Below, in pieces: positions 1 to 11,000 of a DNA stretch of 64,000 bases. The notes below the pieces were generated by a model. It did no database searches and had not been told where the DNA came from. It was given only the letters and a program-made list of their open reading frames with translations. Both the position numbers and the translations under genes were made by a program. Within the stretch, counting starts at the first letter, position 1. Each line of letters begins with the position of its first letter. Origin of the DNA: Streptomyces scopuliridis RB72 (GTDB lineage Bacteria > Actinomycetota > Actinomycetes > Streptomycetales > Streptomycetaceae); assembly GCF_000718095.1 (NCBI RefSeq), contig NZ_JOEI01000016.1:148785-212784 (forward strand), read 5' to 3'.

Positions 1-1775
1 TGCGAGTCGGCGGCGGCATCTTCACCAAGGCGGCCGACGTCGGCGCCGACCTGGTCGGCAAGGTCGAGCAGGGCATCCCCGAGGACGATCCGCGCAACGC
101 GGCGACCATCGCGGACAACGTGGGCGACAACGTCGGTGACTGCGCGGGTATGGCAGCCGACCTGTTCGAGTCGTACGCGGTGACGCTCGTGGCCGCGCTG
201 ATCCTCGGCAAGGCGGCGTTCGGGGACTTCGGGCTCGCCTTCCCGCTGATCGTCCCGGCGATCGGGGTGATCACCGCGATGATCGGCATCTTCGCGGTCG
301 CCCCGCGCCGGGCCGACCGCAGCGGGATGAGCGCCATCAACCGCGGCTTCTTCATCTCCGCGGTGATCTCGCTCGCGCTCGTGGCCGTGGCGTCCTTCGT
401 CTACCTGCCGTCCTCGTACGCCGAGCTGGACGGGGTCACGGACCAGGCGATCCTGACGCACAGCGGCGATCCGAGAGTGCTCGCCCTGCTCGCGGTCGCC
501 ATCGGCATCGTGCTGGCGGCCCTGATCCAGCAGCTCACCGGCTACTTCACGGAGACCACCCGGCGCCCGGTCAGGGACATCGGCAAGTCCTCCCTGACGG
601 GCCCCGCGACCGTCGTCCTCGCGGGCGTGGCCATCGGTCTGGAGTCTGCGGTCTACACGGCGCTGCTGATCGGTCTCGCGGTCTACGGGGCGTTCCTGCT
701 CGGCGGTACGTCGATCATGCTCGCCCTCTTCGCGGTCGCTCTGGCGGGCACCGGTCTGCTCACCACCGTCGGCGTCATCGTCGCCATGGACACCTTCGGG
801 CCGGTCTCCGACAACGCCCAGGGCATCGCCGAGATGTCCGGCGACGTCGAGGGCGCGGGCGCGCAGGTCCTCACCGACCTCGACGCCGTGGGGAACACCA
901 CGAAGGCCATCACGAAGGGCATCGCCATCGCCACGGCCGTACTCGCCGCGTCGGCGCTCTTCGGCTCGTACCGGGACGCCATTGCCACCTCCGTCGCGGA
1001 TGTGGGGGCCAAGGCGGGCGAGCTGACGCTCAGTCTGGACATCTCCCAGCCCAACAACCTGGTCGGGCTGATCTTCGGCGCCGCGGTCGTCTTCCTCTTC
1101 TCGGGGCTGGCGATCAACGCGGTCTCGCGGTCGGCCGGTTCCGTGGTCTACGAGGTGCGCCGGCAGTTCCGGGAGCACCCCGGGATCATGGACTACACCG
1201 AGAAACCGGAGTACGGCCGGGTGGTCGACATCTGCACCAAGGACGCGCTGCGGGAGCTGGCCACCCCGGGACTGCTCGCCGTCCTCACCCCCATCGCCGT
1301 CGGCTTCTCGCTCGGCGTGGGCGCGCTCGGCTCGTTCCTGGCCGGTGCGATCGGTACGGGCACGCTGATGGCCGTCTTCCTCGCCAACTCCGGAGGTGCC
1401 TGGGACAACGCCAAGAAGCTCGTCGAGGACGGCCACCACGGCGGCAAGGGCAGTGAGGCCCATGCCGCGACGGTCATCGGGGACACCGTGGGGGACCCGT
1501 TCAAGGACACGGCGGGCCCCGCCATCAACCCGCTGCTGAAGGTGATGAACCTGGTGGCGCTGCTCATCGCCCCGGCGGTCGTGCAGTTCAGCTACGGAGC
1601 CGACGCCAGCGCCGGCGTCCGCGCGCTGGTGGCGGTGCTCGCCCTCGTCGTCATCATCAGCGCGGTCTATGTCTCCAAACGGCGCTCGGTCACGGTGGAC
1701 GGCGGAGGTGAGGGCGGCAGGGGCGGTTCCGGCGGCGGGAACGAGAAGTCGCCCGATTCGGTGGCGGCCTCCTGA
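1..1775 (+). CDS. hppA: K+-independent proton-translocating membrane pyrophosphatase (5' partial)
   Basis: Integral membrane enzyme that couples pyrophosphate hydrolysis to proton export. The frame is open from base 3, so the N-terminal part lies left of the window. The substrate-binding signature is at the left edge (GIPEDDPRNAATIADN, then VGDNVGDCAGMAADLFE) and the second acidic cluster GDTVGDPFKDTAGPAINP is near the C terminus. Between them are many hydrophobic helices. At bases 888-911 the motif reads GNTTKA; family knowledge is that Lys here (Ala in K+-dependent enzymes) marks the K+-independent class. The C terminus is a Gly/Ser-rich tail after the last helix. The position before topA is the usual Streptomyces one. 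The family call is secure; ion dependence is inferred from one residue. Confidence 0.97.
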   Translation, partial: RVGGGIFTKAADVGADLVGKVEQGIPEDDPRNAATIADNVGDNVGDCAGMAADLFESYAVTLVAALILGKAAFGDFGLAFPLIVPAIGVITAMIGIFAVAPRRADRSGMSAINRGFFISAVISLALVAVASFVYLPSSYAELDGVTDQAILTHSGDPRVLALLAVAIGIVLAALIQQLTGYFTETTRRPVRDIGKSSLTGPATVVLAGVAIGLESAVYTALLIGLAVYGAFLLGGTSIMLALFAVALAGTGLLTTVGVIVAMDTFGPVSDNAQGIAEMSGDVEGAGAQVLTDLDAVGNTTKAITKGIAIATAVLAASALFGSYRDAIATSVADVGAKAGELTLSLDISQPNNLVGLIFGAAVVFLFSGLAINAVSRSAGSVVYEVRRQFREHPGIMDYTEKPEYGRVVDICTKDALRELATPGLLAVLTPIAVGFSLGVGALGSFLAGAIGTGTLMAVFLANSGGAWDNAKKLVEDGHHGGKGSEAHAATVIGDTVGDPFKDTAGPAINPLLKVMNLVALLIAPAVVQFSYGADASAGVRALVAVLALVVIISAVYVSKRRSVTVDGGGEGGRGGSGGGNEKSPDSVAAS

Positions 1776-1795
1776 CGGCCCGGGAACATCCAGGA

Positions 1796-1833
1796 GCGGG
1801 CGGGTGGCGCGGAGCGACGCGCCGCCCGCCCGC
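1796..1833 (+). terminator. Strong hairpin downstream of hppA
   Basis: A 16-bp stem with one wobble pair (1796-1811 with 1818-1833) and a 6-nt loop lies 20 bp after the hppA stop. There is no T-run, as is common for Streptomyces terminators. Confidence 0.75.
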
Positions 1834-1987
1834 TCGCGCCGGCCATGGACGGCGTACGCCCGGCGTGAGGTGTCTCTCTCTTGGTGCAAATGGCTGCAAT
1901 AGGGCATGGACCGGACGTTCGGCGCGCGGTTGTCGCCCACTTGGCGTGTATGTTCCGGGGCCGAGAGCCTTGGAAGGGACCCATCCG

Positions 1988-2575
1988 GTGAACAAGAAGC
2001 TTGTGGCCGCGCTGTCCGGCGGTGCGGTGCTGCTCATGGCGCTGTCCGGCTGCAGTGGTGATGACAGCGACAAAAAGGTGAACGACTGGGCCAAGAAGGT
2101 CTGTGACCAGGTTCAGCCCCAGCTGACGAAGATCGCGGACGCCAACACCTCCATCCAGCAGGCGACCTCCGACAGCAGCAAGCCCGCTGATGTCCAGAAG
2201 GCCGACTCGGCCGCCTTCCAGTCCATCTCCGACGCCTACAAGGCGCTGGGCTCCGCCGTGGACGGCGCGGGCGCACCGCCCGTCGCGGACGGCGAGAAGA
2301 CCCAGAAGGAGGCCGTCAAGGAGCTCAACGCCACCTCGACGGCGTACACGGGCCTCAAGACGAAGGTCGACGCGCTCGACACCAAGGACCAGGCGGACTT
2401 CGCCGACGGCCTCAAGGGCGTCGCGGACGAGCTGGACAAGCTCGGCAAGAACGGTGACCAGGCGCTTCAGAAGCTCCAGTCCGGCGACGTCGGCAAGGGG
2501 ATGGCGAAGCAGGCCGGCTGCCAGAAGCCGCCGTCGACAGCCGGTGGGTCCGGCTCCCCGGCGGCCGGGTCGTAA
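1988..2575 (+). CDS. Small secreted lipoprotein of unknown function
   Basis: A 195-residue predicted lipoprotein. The GTG start at 1988 follows a GGAAGGGA ribosome site and gives a classic lipoprotein signal: basic MNKK, a hydrophobic run, then the lipobox LSGC with Cys at about residue 21. The frame is open further upstream, but only this start leaves a proper signal peptide. The mature part is hydrophilic, Lys/Asp/Ala rich and predicted helical, with no enzyme motif. It probably sits on the outer face of the membrane. Strong hairpins on both sides suggest a single-gene transcript. The function is not known to me. Confidence 0.85.
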   Translation: MNKKLVAALSGGAVLLMALSGCSGDDSDKKVNDWAKKVCDQVQPQLTKIADANTSIQQATSDSSKPADVQKADSAAFQSISDAYKALGSAVDGAGAPPVADGEKTQKEAVKELNATSTAYTGLKTKVDALDTKDQADFADGLKGVADELDKLGKNGDQALQKLQSGDVGKGMAKQAGCQKPPSTAGGSGSPAAGS

Positions 2576-2640
2576 CCCCACGGCATCCGCTCCCGGACGC
2601 CCTCAGGTGATTCTTGCCGCTCCGGAACGCGGTCGCCCGC

Positions 2641-2686
2641 GGCCCGCGGCCCGGTCCCCCCGAACGGAGGGGCCGGGCCGCGGGCC
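2641..2686 (+). terminator. Terminator after the lipoprotein gene
   Basis: A very GC-rich stem of about 18 bp (2641-2659 with 2669-2686, one bulged base) lies 65 bp after the lipoprotein stop and 30 bp before the next gene. Confidence 0.8.
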
Positions 2687-2716
2687 GTTGTCAGTGGCAG
2701 CCGCCACAATGAGTGG

Positions 2717-4222
2717 GTGAGTACGACCAGCCTTCCCGCGCCCGACCACTCGCCCCGACTCCGTGCGGCTCTGCTCGCCGCCGACTTCACCGCCGACGGC
2801 CTGCTCGACCTGCTCGGCGCACCCGCCTACGCCGCGCTGGCCCGCAGCGAGACCGTGCCCGCGCTGCGCGCCACCCCCGGCGACACCCCGCTCGAAACGC
2901 TCGTACGGCTCTTCCTGCTCCAGCGGCCGGTCCCCCGGGAGCGCGCGGTGGCCGCGCTGCCGCTGGACGAGGCGCTGGCCGACGGCTGGGTCGTGCAGGA
3001 CGAGGACGACATCCACGCGACGGTGGACGTACGGCCGTACAGCGGGCCCGCGGGGCAGGACTGGTTCATCGTCTCCGACCTGGGCTGCGCGGTCGGCGGT
3101 GCCTCGGGTGCGGGCGGCCATGACGAGGGGGTGGTGCTCGGCGTCGGCGGCGCCTCGACGACCCTGGCCGGGATCACCGTACGTACCCCGGTCGGGAGCG
3201 CGCTCGATCTCGGCACCGGCTCCGGTATCCAGGCGCTGCACGCCGCCCAGCACGCCACCCGCGTCACGGCCACCGACCTCAACCCGCGGGCGCTCGGCTT
3301 CACGCGGCTGACCCTGGCCCTCTCCGGTGCCCCCGCCGCCGAGCTGCGCGAGGGCTCGCTCTTCGAGCCGGTCGCGGACGAGACGTACGACCTGATCGTC
3401 TCGAACCCGCCGTTCGTCATCTCGCCGGGAGCCCGGCTCACCTACCGCGACGGCGGGATGGGCGGGGACGATCTGTGCCGCACGCTCGTCCAGCAGGCGG
3501 GCCAGCGGCTGAACGACGGCGGGTTCGCCCACTTCCTCGCCAACTGGCAGCACGTGGAGGGGGAGGAGTGGCAGCAGCGGCTGCGCTCGTGGGTGCCGCT
3601 GGGCTGCGACGCCTGGATCGTGCAGCGCGAGGTCCAGGACGTGACGCAGTACGCCGAGCTGTGGCTGCGCGACAGCGGCGACCACAGGACCGACCCGGAG
3701 GCCTACACGGCGCGGTACGAAGCGTGGCTGGACGAGTTCGAGGCCCGTAAGACCAAGGCCGTCGGCTTCGGCTGGATCACGCTCAGGAAGACGGGCGCCG
3801 GGGAGCCGTCGATCGTCGTGGAGGAGTGGCCGCATCCGGTGGAGCAGCCGCTCGGCGAGACCGTACGGGCCCACTTCGAGCGCCAGGACTTTCTGCGGAC
3901 GCACGACGACGCGGCGCTCCTCGCGGGCCATTTCGTGCTGGCGCCGGAGGTGGTTCAGGAGCAGGTGGGGCTGCCGGGTGCCGAGGACCCGGAGCATGTG
4001 GTGCTCCGTCAGCACCGCGGTATGCGCAGGGCCACGAAGGTCGACGCGGTCGGGGCCGGCTTCGCGGGGGTCTGTGACGGGACCCTGAGCGCGGGACGGA
4101 TCCTGGACGCGATCGGCCAGTTGATGGGGGAGGACCCGGTGCTGCTCCGGGACCGTACCCCGCAGGCGATCCGGCTGCTGGTGGAGGAGGGATTCCTGGA
4201 ACCGGCGCCCGCAGAGCGTTGA
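2717..4222 (+). CDS. Class I SAM-dependent methyltransferase with NPPF motif
   Basis: A 501-residue putative methyltransferase. The SAM-binding loop LDLGTGSGIQ is at about residues 161-170 and the catalytic-type motif SNPPF at about 229-233. NPPF is typical of enzymes that methylate amino groups (N6-adenine, or glutamine as in PrmC/HemK). Residues 1-110 form an extra helical domain, and residues 350-501 a C-terminal extension resembling a winged-helix or substrate domain. This N-MTase-C arrangement is conserved in actinomycetes beside topA. The GTG start at 2717 lies 30 bp after the terminator hairpin. The substrate (nucleic acid or protein) cannot be told from sequence. Confidence 0.88.
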   Translation: MSTTSLPAPDHSPRLRAALLAADFTADGLLDLLGAPAYAALARSETVPALRATPGDTPLETLVRLFLLQRPVPRERAVAALPLDEALADGWVVQDEDDIHATVDVRPYSGPAGQDWFIVSDLGCAVGGASGAGGHDEGVVLGVGGASTTLAGITVRTPVGSALDLGTGSGIQALHAAQHATRVTATDLNPRALGFTRLTLALSGAPAAELREGSLFEPVADETYDLIVSNPPFVISPGARLTYRDGGMGGDDLCRTLVQQAGQRLNDGGFAHFLANWQHVEGEEWQQRLRSWVPLGCDAWIVQREVQDVTQYAELWLRDSGDHRTDPEAYTARYEAWLDEFEARKTKAVGFGWITLRKTGAGEPSIVVEEWPHPVEQPLGETVRAHFERQDFLRTHDDAALLAGHFVLAPEVVQEQVGLPGAEDPEHVVLRQHRGMRRATKVDAVGAGFAGVCDGTLSAGRILDAIGQLMGEDPVLLRDRTPQAIRLLVEEGFLEPAPAER

Positions 4223-4454
4223 CGGCGAGGGCGCGGTGACGGCGCGGAGACGGCGGGCGTGCGCGTGGAGCGTCTGCCCCCTCGGCCGCCGGATGCCGGC
4301 TTCCGGCCGCCGGGCCCCGGGCTCGGCGTGCGGGTGAAAGCGCGCGCGGCGTTCACCCGGAATTCGCGCCGGTGACGTCCCGGGGTGCCAGCCTCTGCCC
4401 CCTGAGACCTCGGCGCCCTGGAGCGGGCGCCCATGGAATGAGCGGGGTACGGAC

Positions 4455-4652
4455 ATGGAGAGTGGGCCGGCGATCTTCGCGGGGACGGCGTTCACGCTGT
4501 TCGGCGGCGCGCTGCTGCTATGGACGGGGGCGCGCGTTCTGCACCGCGCGCCGGTGGCCCACGGCGTGCGGCCCGCGGCGTCCATCACGCTCGCGACACT
4601 CTCGGGCGTGGTCTTTCTCGCTCTCGGCGTGTGGTGCTTCGGTCGTATCTGA
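4455..4652 (+). CDS. Small two-helix membrane protein
   Basis: A 65-residue protein with two hydrophobic helices (about residues 5-26 and 41-62) joined by a short basic loop (RVLHRAPVAHGVRP), which predicts a cytoplasmic loop. The size and position between the methyltransferase and topA match a small conserved Streptomyces membrane protein. No functional motif is visible. The ATG at 4455 follows a weak AGCGGGG site. The main evidence is the clean helix pattern together with G/C-biased third positions. Confidence 0.7.
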   Translation: MESGPAIFAGTAFTLFGGALLLWTGARVLHRAPVAHGVRPAASITLATLSGVVFLALGVWCFGRI

Positions 4653-5047
4653 GGGCTTCCGACGTATCCGGACCCGGTTTCCGGAAGCCTGACCGGAACC
4701 TCCGGTCATGATCGATCCGGGCCCGTGCGGGGCTCCGGCAGGCCGTCGGACCTGCACCGGACGCGGCGGGGGGCCTTGATCCGGAACCGTCACCCCGTAC
4801 CCCGGCGGAACCATCACCTCCGCGTTCCGACGCGACGAGCCCGGGGGTCCGGGCGGCAGGAATGACTGGAGTCGGGTTACCGTTCGAGTGGCCGTTGCGG
4901 GCTTTCGCCGTTTGACACGGGGGCGGGTTGTACCGTCACACTCCGCAGCGAAGCAGCGTCACCGCTGGGCCGTACCGGGCCCCGCCAAGGCGTACTGCCG
5001 TACTGCCGTACGGGCCCACCGAGCGTCGACCGGAGAGAAGAGCGAAG
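4653..5047. promoter_or_regulatory. 395-bp leader region upstream of topA
   Basis: No gene was seen. A perfect -35-like TTGACA is at 4912-4917, but the nearest -10-like TACCGT (4931-4936) is only 13 bp away, so the promoter is uncertain. An 8-bp unit (cgtactgc) is repeated in tandem at about 4991-5011, just before the ribosome site GGAGAG at 5032-5037. Streptomyces topA is known to respond to supercoiling, so this spacer is where such control would act. Confidence 0.35.
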
Positions 5048-7891
5048 TTGTCCCCGACCAGCGAGACCGCACACGGCGGCCGCCGACTCGTCATCGTCGA
5101 GTCGCCTGCCAAGGCGAAGACGATCAAGGGCTACCTCGGCCCTGGCTATGTCGTCGAGGCGAGCGTCGGGCACATCCGCGACCTCCCGAACGGCGCCGCC
5201 GAGGTGCCCGAGAAGTACACCGGCGAGGTGCGCCGGCTCGGCGTGGACGTCGAGCACGACTTCCAGCCGATCTACGTCGTCAACGCCGATAAGAGGGCCC
5301 AGGTCAGAAAGCTCAAGGAGCTGCTGGCCGAATCCGACGAGCTCTACCTCGCCACCGATGAGGACCGCGAGGGCGAGGCCATCGCGTGGCACCTCCAGGA
5401 AGTCCTGAAGCCCAAGGTCCCGGTCCACCGGATGGTCTTCCACGAGATCACCAAGGACGCGATCCGGGCCGCCGTCGCCAATCCGCGCGAGCTGAACACG
5501 CGCATGGTCGACGCCCAGGAGACCCGCCGTATCCTCGACCGGCTCTATGGCTACGAGGTCTCGCCGGTCCTGTGGAAGAAGGTCATGCGCGGCCTCTCCG
5601 CGGGCCGTGTCCAGTCCGTCGCCACCCGCCTCGTCGTCGAGCGTGAGCGCGAGCGCATCGCCTTCCGCTCCGCCGAGTACTGGGACCTGACCGGCACGTT
5701 CTCCACCGGCCGCGCCGGAGACGCCTCCGACCCGTCCTCGCTGGTCGCCCGGCTGAACTCGGTCGACGGCCGGCGGGTCGCCCAGGGCCGTGACTTCGGC
5801 CCGGACGGCCGGCTCAAGTCCGACCAGGTGCTGCATCTGGACGAGGTCAACGCACGGGCGCTCGCCGTCGCCCTGGAGAACGCCTCCTTCTCCGTACGCT
5901 CGGTCGAGTCCAAGCCGTACCGCCGCTCCCCGTACGCCCCCTTCCGTACGACGACCCTCCAGCAGGAGGCCTCGCGCAAGCTGGGCTTCGGGGCGAAGTC
6001 CACGATGCAGGTGGCGCAGAAGCTGTATGAGAACGGCTTCATCACCTATATGCGTACGGACTCGACGACCCTCTCGGACACCGCCGTCTCGGCGGCCCGT
6101 GCGCAGGTCACGCAGTTGTACGGGGCGAGCTATCTGCCGGACAAGCCGCGGACGTACGCGGGCAAGGTCAAGAACGCGCAGGAGGCGCACGAGGCGATCC
6201 GTCCCTCGGGCGACCGGTTCCGTACGCCCGCGGAGACGGGACTGACCGGTGACCAGTTCAAGCTCTACGAGCTGATCTGGAAGCGGACCGTCGCCTCCCA
6301 GATGAAGGACGCGGTCGGCAACAGCGTCACCGTCAAGATCGGCGGCAGGTCGAGCGACGGCCGGGACGCGGAGTTCTCCGCCTCCGGCAAGACGATCACG
6401 TTCCACGGCTTCATGAAGGCGTACGTCGAGGGCGCGGACGACCCGAACGCGGAGCTGGACGACCGCGAGCGCAGGCTGCCGCAGGTCGCGGAGGGCGACG
6501 CGCTCTCCGCCGAGGAGCTCTCGGTGGACGGCCACGCGACGAAGCCGCCGGCCCGGTACACCGAAGCCTCGCTGGTCAAGGAGCTGGAAGAGCGCGAGAT
6601 CGGCCGTCCGTCGACGTACGCCTCGATCATCGGCACCATCCTCGACCGCGGCTATGTGTTCAAGAAGGGCACGGCGCTCGTCCCGTCCTTCCTCTCCTTC
6701 GCCGTGGTCAACCTGCTGGAGACGCACTTCGGCCGGCTGGTCGACTACGACTTCACGGCCAAGATGGAGGACGACCTCGACCGCATCGCGCAGGGCGAGG
6801 CGCAGGCCGTGCCGTGGCTGCGGCGCTTCTACTTCGGTGAGGGCGACGACCACAGCGCGGGGGTCGCGTCGGGCGCCGGGAACGGCGACGGCGACCACCT
6901 CGGCGGCCTCAAGGAGCTGGTCACGGACCTCGGCGCGATCGACGCCCGGGAGATCTCCTCGTTCCCCGTCGGCGACGGGATCATGCTGCGCGTCGGGCGG
7001 TACGGCCCGTATGTCGAGCGTGGCGACAAGGACGAGGAGGGCCACCAGCGCGCCGATGTGCCCGAGGACCTGGCGCCCGACGAGCTGACGGTCGAGTACG
7101 CCGAGGAGCTGCTGGCCAAGCCGAGCGGCGACTTCGAGCTGGGCGCGGACCCGGAGACCGGCCACCAGATCGTGGCGAAGGACGGGCGTTACGGGCCGTA
7201 CGTCACCGAGATCCTGCCGGACGGCACCCCGAAGACCGGCAAGAACGCGGTCAAGCCGCGTACCGCCTCGCTCTTCAAGTCCATGTCCCTGGACACGGTC
7301 ACGCTCGCCGACGCCCTCAAGCTGATGTCGCTGCCGCGGGTGGTCGGCACGGACGCCGAGGGTGTCGAGATCACCGCGCAGAACGGCCGGTACGGCCCGT
7401 ATCTGAAGAAGGGCACGGACTCGCGTTCGCTGGAGAACGAGGACCAGCTCTTCAACATCACGCTGGAAGAGGCGCTGGCGATCTACGCCCAGCCCAAGCA
7501 GCGGGGCAGGGCCGCGGCCAAGCCGCCGCTGAAGGAGCTGGGTACGGACCCGGTGAGCGAGCGGCCGGTCGTGGTGAAGGACGGGCGGTTCGGCCCGTAC
7601 GTCACGGACGGCGAGACGAACGCGACGCTGCGGACCGACGACAGCGTCGAGACGATCACGCCGGAGCGGGGTTACGAGCTGCTCGCGGAGAAGCGCGCGA
7701 AGGGGCCGGCCAAGAAGACCGCGAAGAAGGCGGCGAAGAAGGCTCCGGCGAAGAAGGCACCCGCCAAGAAGGCGACGACGGCGAAGAAGGCCGCCGCGAA
7801 GACGACGACCGCCAAGACGGCGGTGAAGAAGACGACGGCCAAGAAGACGGCCGCGAAGTCGTCGGCGGCGTCGGCGAAGTCGGACGAATAG
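5048..7891 (+). CDS. topA: DNA topoisomerase I with lysine-rich C-terminal tail
   Basis: Type IA topoisomerase of 947 residues that relaxes negative supercoils. The TTG start at 5048 follows GGAGAG at 5032-5037 and gives the conserved N terminus before the TOPRIM domain (LVIVESPAKAKTIKGYLG; acidic DEDREGEAIAWH). The active-site Tyr is at about residue 334 in FITYMRTDS. The C-terminal part has several RYGPYV-type repeats of the actinobacterial topoisomerase I C-terminal family and no zinc fingers. The last 60 residues are AKKA-type Lys/Ala repeats. In Streptomyces such tails are known to aid DNA binding and processivity. The length matches the genus norm. Confidence 0.97.
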   Translation: MSPTSETAHGGRRLVIVESPAKAKTIKGYLGPGYVVEASVGHIRDLPNGAAEVPEKYTGEVRRLGVDVEHDFQPIYVVNADKRAQVRKLKELLAESDELYLATDEDREGEAIAWHLQEVLKPKVPVHRMVFHEITKDAIRAAVANPRELNTRMVDAQETRRILDRLYGYEVSPVLWKKVMRGLSAGRVQSVATRLVVERERERIAFRSAEYWDLTGTFSTGRAGDASDPSSLVARLNSVDGRRVAQGRDFGPDGRLKSDQVLHLDEVNARALAVALENASFSVRSVESKPYRRSPYAPFRTTTLQQEASRKLGFGAKSTMQVAQKLYENGFITYMRTDSTTLSDTAVSAARAQVTQLYGASYLPDKPRTYAGKVKNAQEAHEAIRPSGDRFRTPAETGLTGDQFKLYELIWKRTVASQMKDAVGNSVTVKIGGRSSDGRDAEFSASGKTITFHGFMKAYVEGADDPNAELDDRERRLPQVAEGDALSAEELSVDGHATKPPARYTEASLVKELEEREIGRPSTYASIIGTILDRGYVFKKGTALVPSFLSFAVVNLLETHFGRLVDYDFTAKMEDDLDRIAQGEAQAVPWLRRFYFGEGDDHSAGVASGAGNGDGDHLGGLKELVTDLGAIDAREISSFPVGDGIMLRVGRYGPYVERGDKDEEGHQRADVPEDLAPDELTVEYAEELLAKPSGDFELGADPETGHQIVAKDGRYGPYVTEILPDGTPKTGKNAVKPRTASLFKSMSLDTVTLADALKLMSLPRVVGTDAEGVEITAQNGRYGPYLKKGTDSRSLENEDQLFNITLEEALAIYAQPKQRGRAAAKPPLKELGTDPVSERPVVVKDGRFGPYVTDGETNATLRTDDSVETITPERGYELLAEKRAKGPAKKTAKKAAKKAPAKKAPAKKATTAKKAAAKTTTAKTAVKKTTAKKTAAKSSAASAKSDE

Positions 7892-8062
7892 GTAGTCGGA
7901 CAGGTAGTCGGACGAATCGGTGGCCGAGTCCGGGAGTCCGGGTAACTGAGTCGCGGAGGGACGGCGGGAGCGGGGCGACTTGCTCCCTCTCGCCCCCTCT
8001 GTCGCGGTCGTCCGCTCGGACGGGGCTCCAGGGTTGTCACTGGCTCCGGATAGGCTGGGCGG

Positions 8063-11000
8063 ATGACGCGAGCCGAGCAGCCAACGGTCGTGAGCCCCAC
8101 CTCCGACTCCGACGCACTTGCCGCAGACTCACGAGAGCGCGCCGTACGATCTCTGTTGCGCCTTCCACCGCTGCGGCGGCTTTGGGGTGCCCAGTTCGTC
8201 GGCGGGATCGGCGACGTACTCGCCGTACTCGTGCTTCTGCTGCTGTCGTTGCAGGCGGCGATCGCCGAGGGCTCGTTCGGTGCTGGATACCGGGGTGTGG
8301 CGTTCGCCGTCGCCGCCGTGTTCGGGGCCCGGGTTCTGGCCACGCTGCTGTTCGGGGCGGTGCTTCTCGGGCCGCTGACGGCGCTGATCGCGCCCAGTGG
8401 CGGGTCCGGGGCCAAGGCCGAGAGGACGGCTGACGCGGCTGGAACGGCTGAGACGCCCGAGGTGTCCGGGGTGGCTGAGGCGTCCGGGGCCACGGCGGTC
8501 AAGACGAAGAAGAAGGCGGCCAAGCCCGCGCGGGACGGCGGCCCGCTGGACCGTCGCTGGACGATGATCGTCGCGGACGTACTGCGCCTCGCGCTCCTCA
8601 TCGTCGCGCCGCTGTGGCTCGACTGGACCCCCGACCGCGCCCTGCCGATCCTCCTCAGCACGGTCTTCGTCGCCGGCGTCGCCGAGCGTTTCTGGACGGT
8701 CGCCAAGGAGAGCGCGGCTCCCGCCCTGCTGCCGGCTCCGCCGCTGGAGGGCGCCGCGGTACGCCCGCTGCCCGACCACCTCGACGCGCTGCGCCGGCTC
8801 TCCCTCCGTACGTCTTTCGCCGCCGTACCCGTCGCCGCCGCGGTCCTGCTCGTCGCCACGCTGATCGGCAATTTGCTGGGCACGGGCATCGAGTGGTTCT
8901 CGCTGCATCAGGCGGCCCTCGGGTCGTATGTCGCGGCCGGGCTGTTCGCCGCGTCGGTGTCGACCCTCTACTTCCTCGAACTGCCCGACGGCCATACGCC
9001 CCGCCCGCGTTCCCCGCTCGAAGGGCTGCGCCGGTCCGTGGGCGGCGCGAGCGGCAAGGGATCCGGCGGCAGCGGCGGCGGCCAGGACAAGGGGCGTACG
9101 GGCGCGGTACCGCTGTTCGTCCTCGCGTGCGGCACGCTCGCCGGCGCTGTCGCCGCCGCCGTGGGCGTCTCCGTACTCCAGGCCAAGGACCTCGGGGGCG
9201 GTCCTGTCGCCTTCGCCCTCCTCGTCCTCGCCCTGACCGGCGGTACGGGACTGGGCATCCGCGGCGCCGCGAAGGTGCTGCCCGCGCTGTCCCGCCGGCG
9301 GCTGTTCGCGCTGGCGCTCGCGGTCACCGGTATAGCGCTGCTCGTCATGGGCCTCGTGCCGGACATGGCGACCGTGCTGTTCCTGGCGCTGCTCGCGGGC
9401 TTCACGGCCGGTGTCGCGGCGAATACTGGACACACCCTTATCGACCTGGAGACGGAGGAGTACCGTCGTGGTCGGGTCACCGAACATCTACAGGCTGTAG
9501 TCAGGGTCTTTGTCGGCCTCGGCGTGGTCATCGCCCCCCTCGTCGCGGCGGCCATCGGCCCGCACCGCCTCGCCAGTGGCACCTTCGTCTTCGCGCACGA
9601 CGGAGCGGCCTTCACGCTGATACTGGTCGGCGCGCTGCTGCTGCCCGTAGCGGCCGTCGTCCTCGCCAAGACGGACGACCGGTCCGGTGTGCCGCTGCGC
9701 CGCGATCTGCGCGACGCGCTGCGCGGCGGAGCCGACCCGGCGCAGGCCCCGGCCGCGACCGGCTTCTTCCTCGCCATAGAAGGCGGCGACGGCGCCGGAA
9801 AGTCGACCCAGGTCGAGGCGCTCGCCGACTGGATCCGGGCCAAGGGCCATGAAGTGGTGGTCACGCGCGAGCCGGGCGCCACCCCGGTGGGCAAGCGGCT
9901 GCGCTCGATCCTGCTGGATGTGTCGAGTGCGGGTCTGTCGAACCGCACCGAGGCCCTGCTGTACGCGGCCGACCGCGCCGAGCATGTCGATTCGGTCGTC
10001 CGTCCGGCGCTGGAGCGCGGCGCGATCGTCATCTCCGACCGCTACATCGACTCGTCCGTGGCCTACCAGGGCGCGGGCCGTGATCTTTCGCCGACCGAGA
10101 TCGCCCGTATCTCGCGCTGGGCGACGGGCGGGCTCGTACCGCATCTGACGGTGCTGCTCGACGTCTCCCCGGAGACGGCGCGCGAGCGCTTCACGGAGGC
10201 GCCGGACCGGCTGGAGTCCGAGCCCGCGGAGTTCCACCAGCGGGTACGGACCGGCTTCCTCACCCTCGCCGCCGCCGATCCCACCCGCTATCTGGTGGTG
10301 GACGCGGGCCAGGAGCCGGAGTCGGTCACGACGGTCGTACGGCACCGGCTCGACCAGATGCTGCCGCTCTCCGAGGCCGAGGTGAAGGCCCAGGAGGAGG
10401 CGCGGAAGGCGGCCATCGAGGAAGCCCGCCGCAGGGCGGAGGAAGAGGCCGCGCGCAAGGCGGAGGAGGAGCGGCGGGAGCGCGAGCGACAGGCGCAGCT
10501 CGCCAAGCTCCGTGCCGAGGAGGAGGAGCGCAAGCGCCGCGAGCTGGAGGAGGCGCGGCAGCGCGAGGCCGAGCGGCAGGCGGAGGAGGCCAGGCAGCGC
10601 GCCGAGGAGGCGCGCAAGAAGGCCGAGGAGGAGCGGCTGCGGCGCGAGGCCGAGGAGCGGGCGTACGAGGCGGAGCAGGCGCGCCTCAGGCGGCAGGCTC
10701 AGGAAGAGGCCAGGCTCCGGGCGGAGGCCGAGGAGCGCCGCCGCGAGAAGCAGCGCAAGGCGGAGGAGGCACTGCTCCGCGCCGAAGAGGCGCGGCGGCT
10801 CGCGGAGCAGTCGGCGGCCGAGGCGGCTTCGGCCCCGGCTCCGGAGGTCTCTCCGAACGAGATCACGGTCCCGACGCCTTTCGTCAAGAAGCCGGCGGTC
10901 ACGCCGGACGAGGTGACGCAGGAGGTCCCGGCGGTACGTCCGCCGGATCCGGACGAGACGACGGTCATTCCGCAGGTGCCGGATCCGGATCGGCCTGCTG

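Noticed and set aside
2603..4588. Long open frame (661 codons) on the minus strand
   Set aside because: Antisense to the methyltransferase; the product is Arg/Ala/Val rich without domains, a usual by-product of high-GC coding on the other strand.
4877..7165. 762-codon minus-strand frame
   Set aside because: Mirror of topA third-position bias; no motif or ribosome site.
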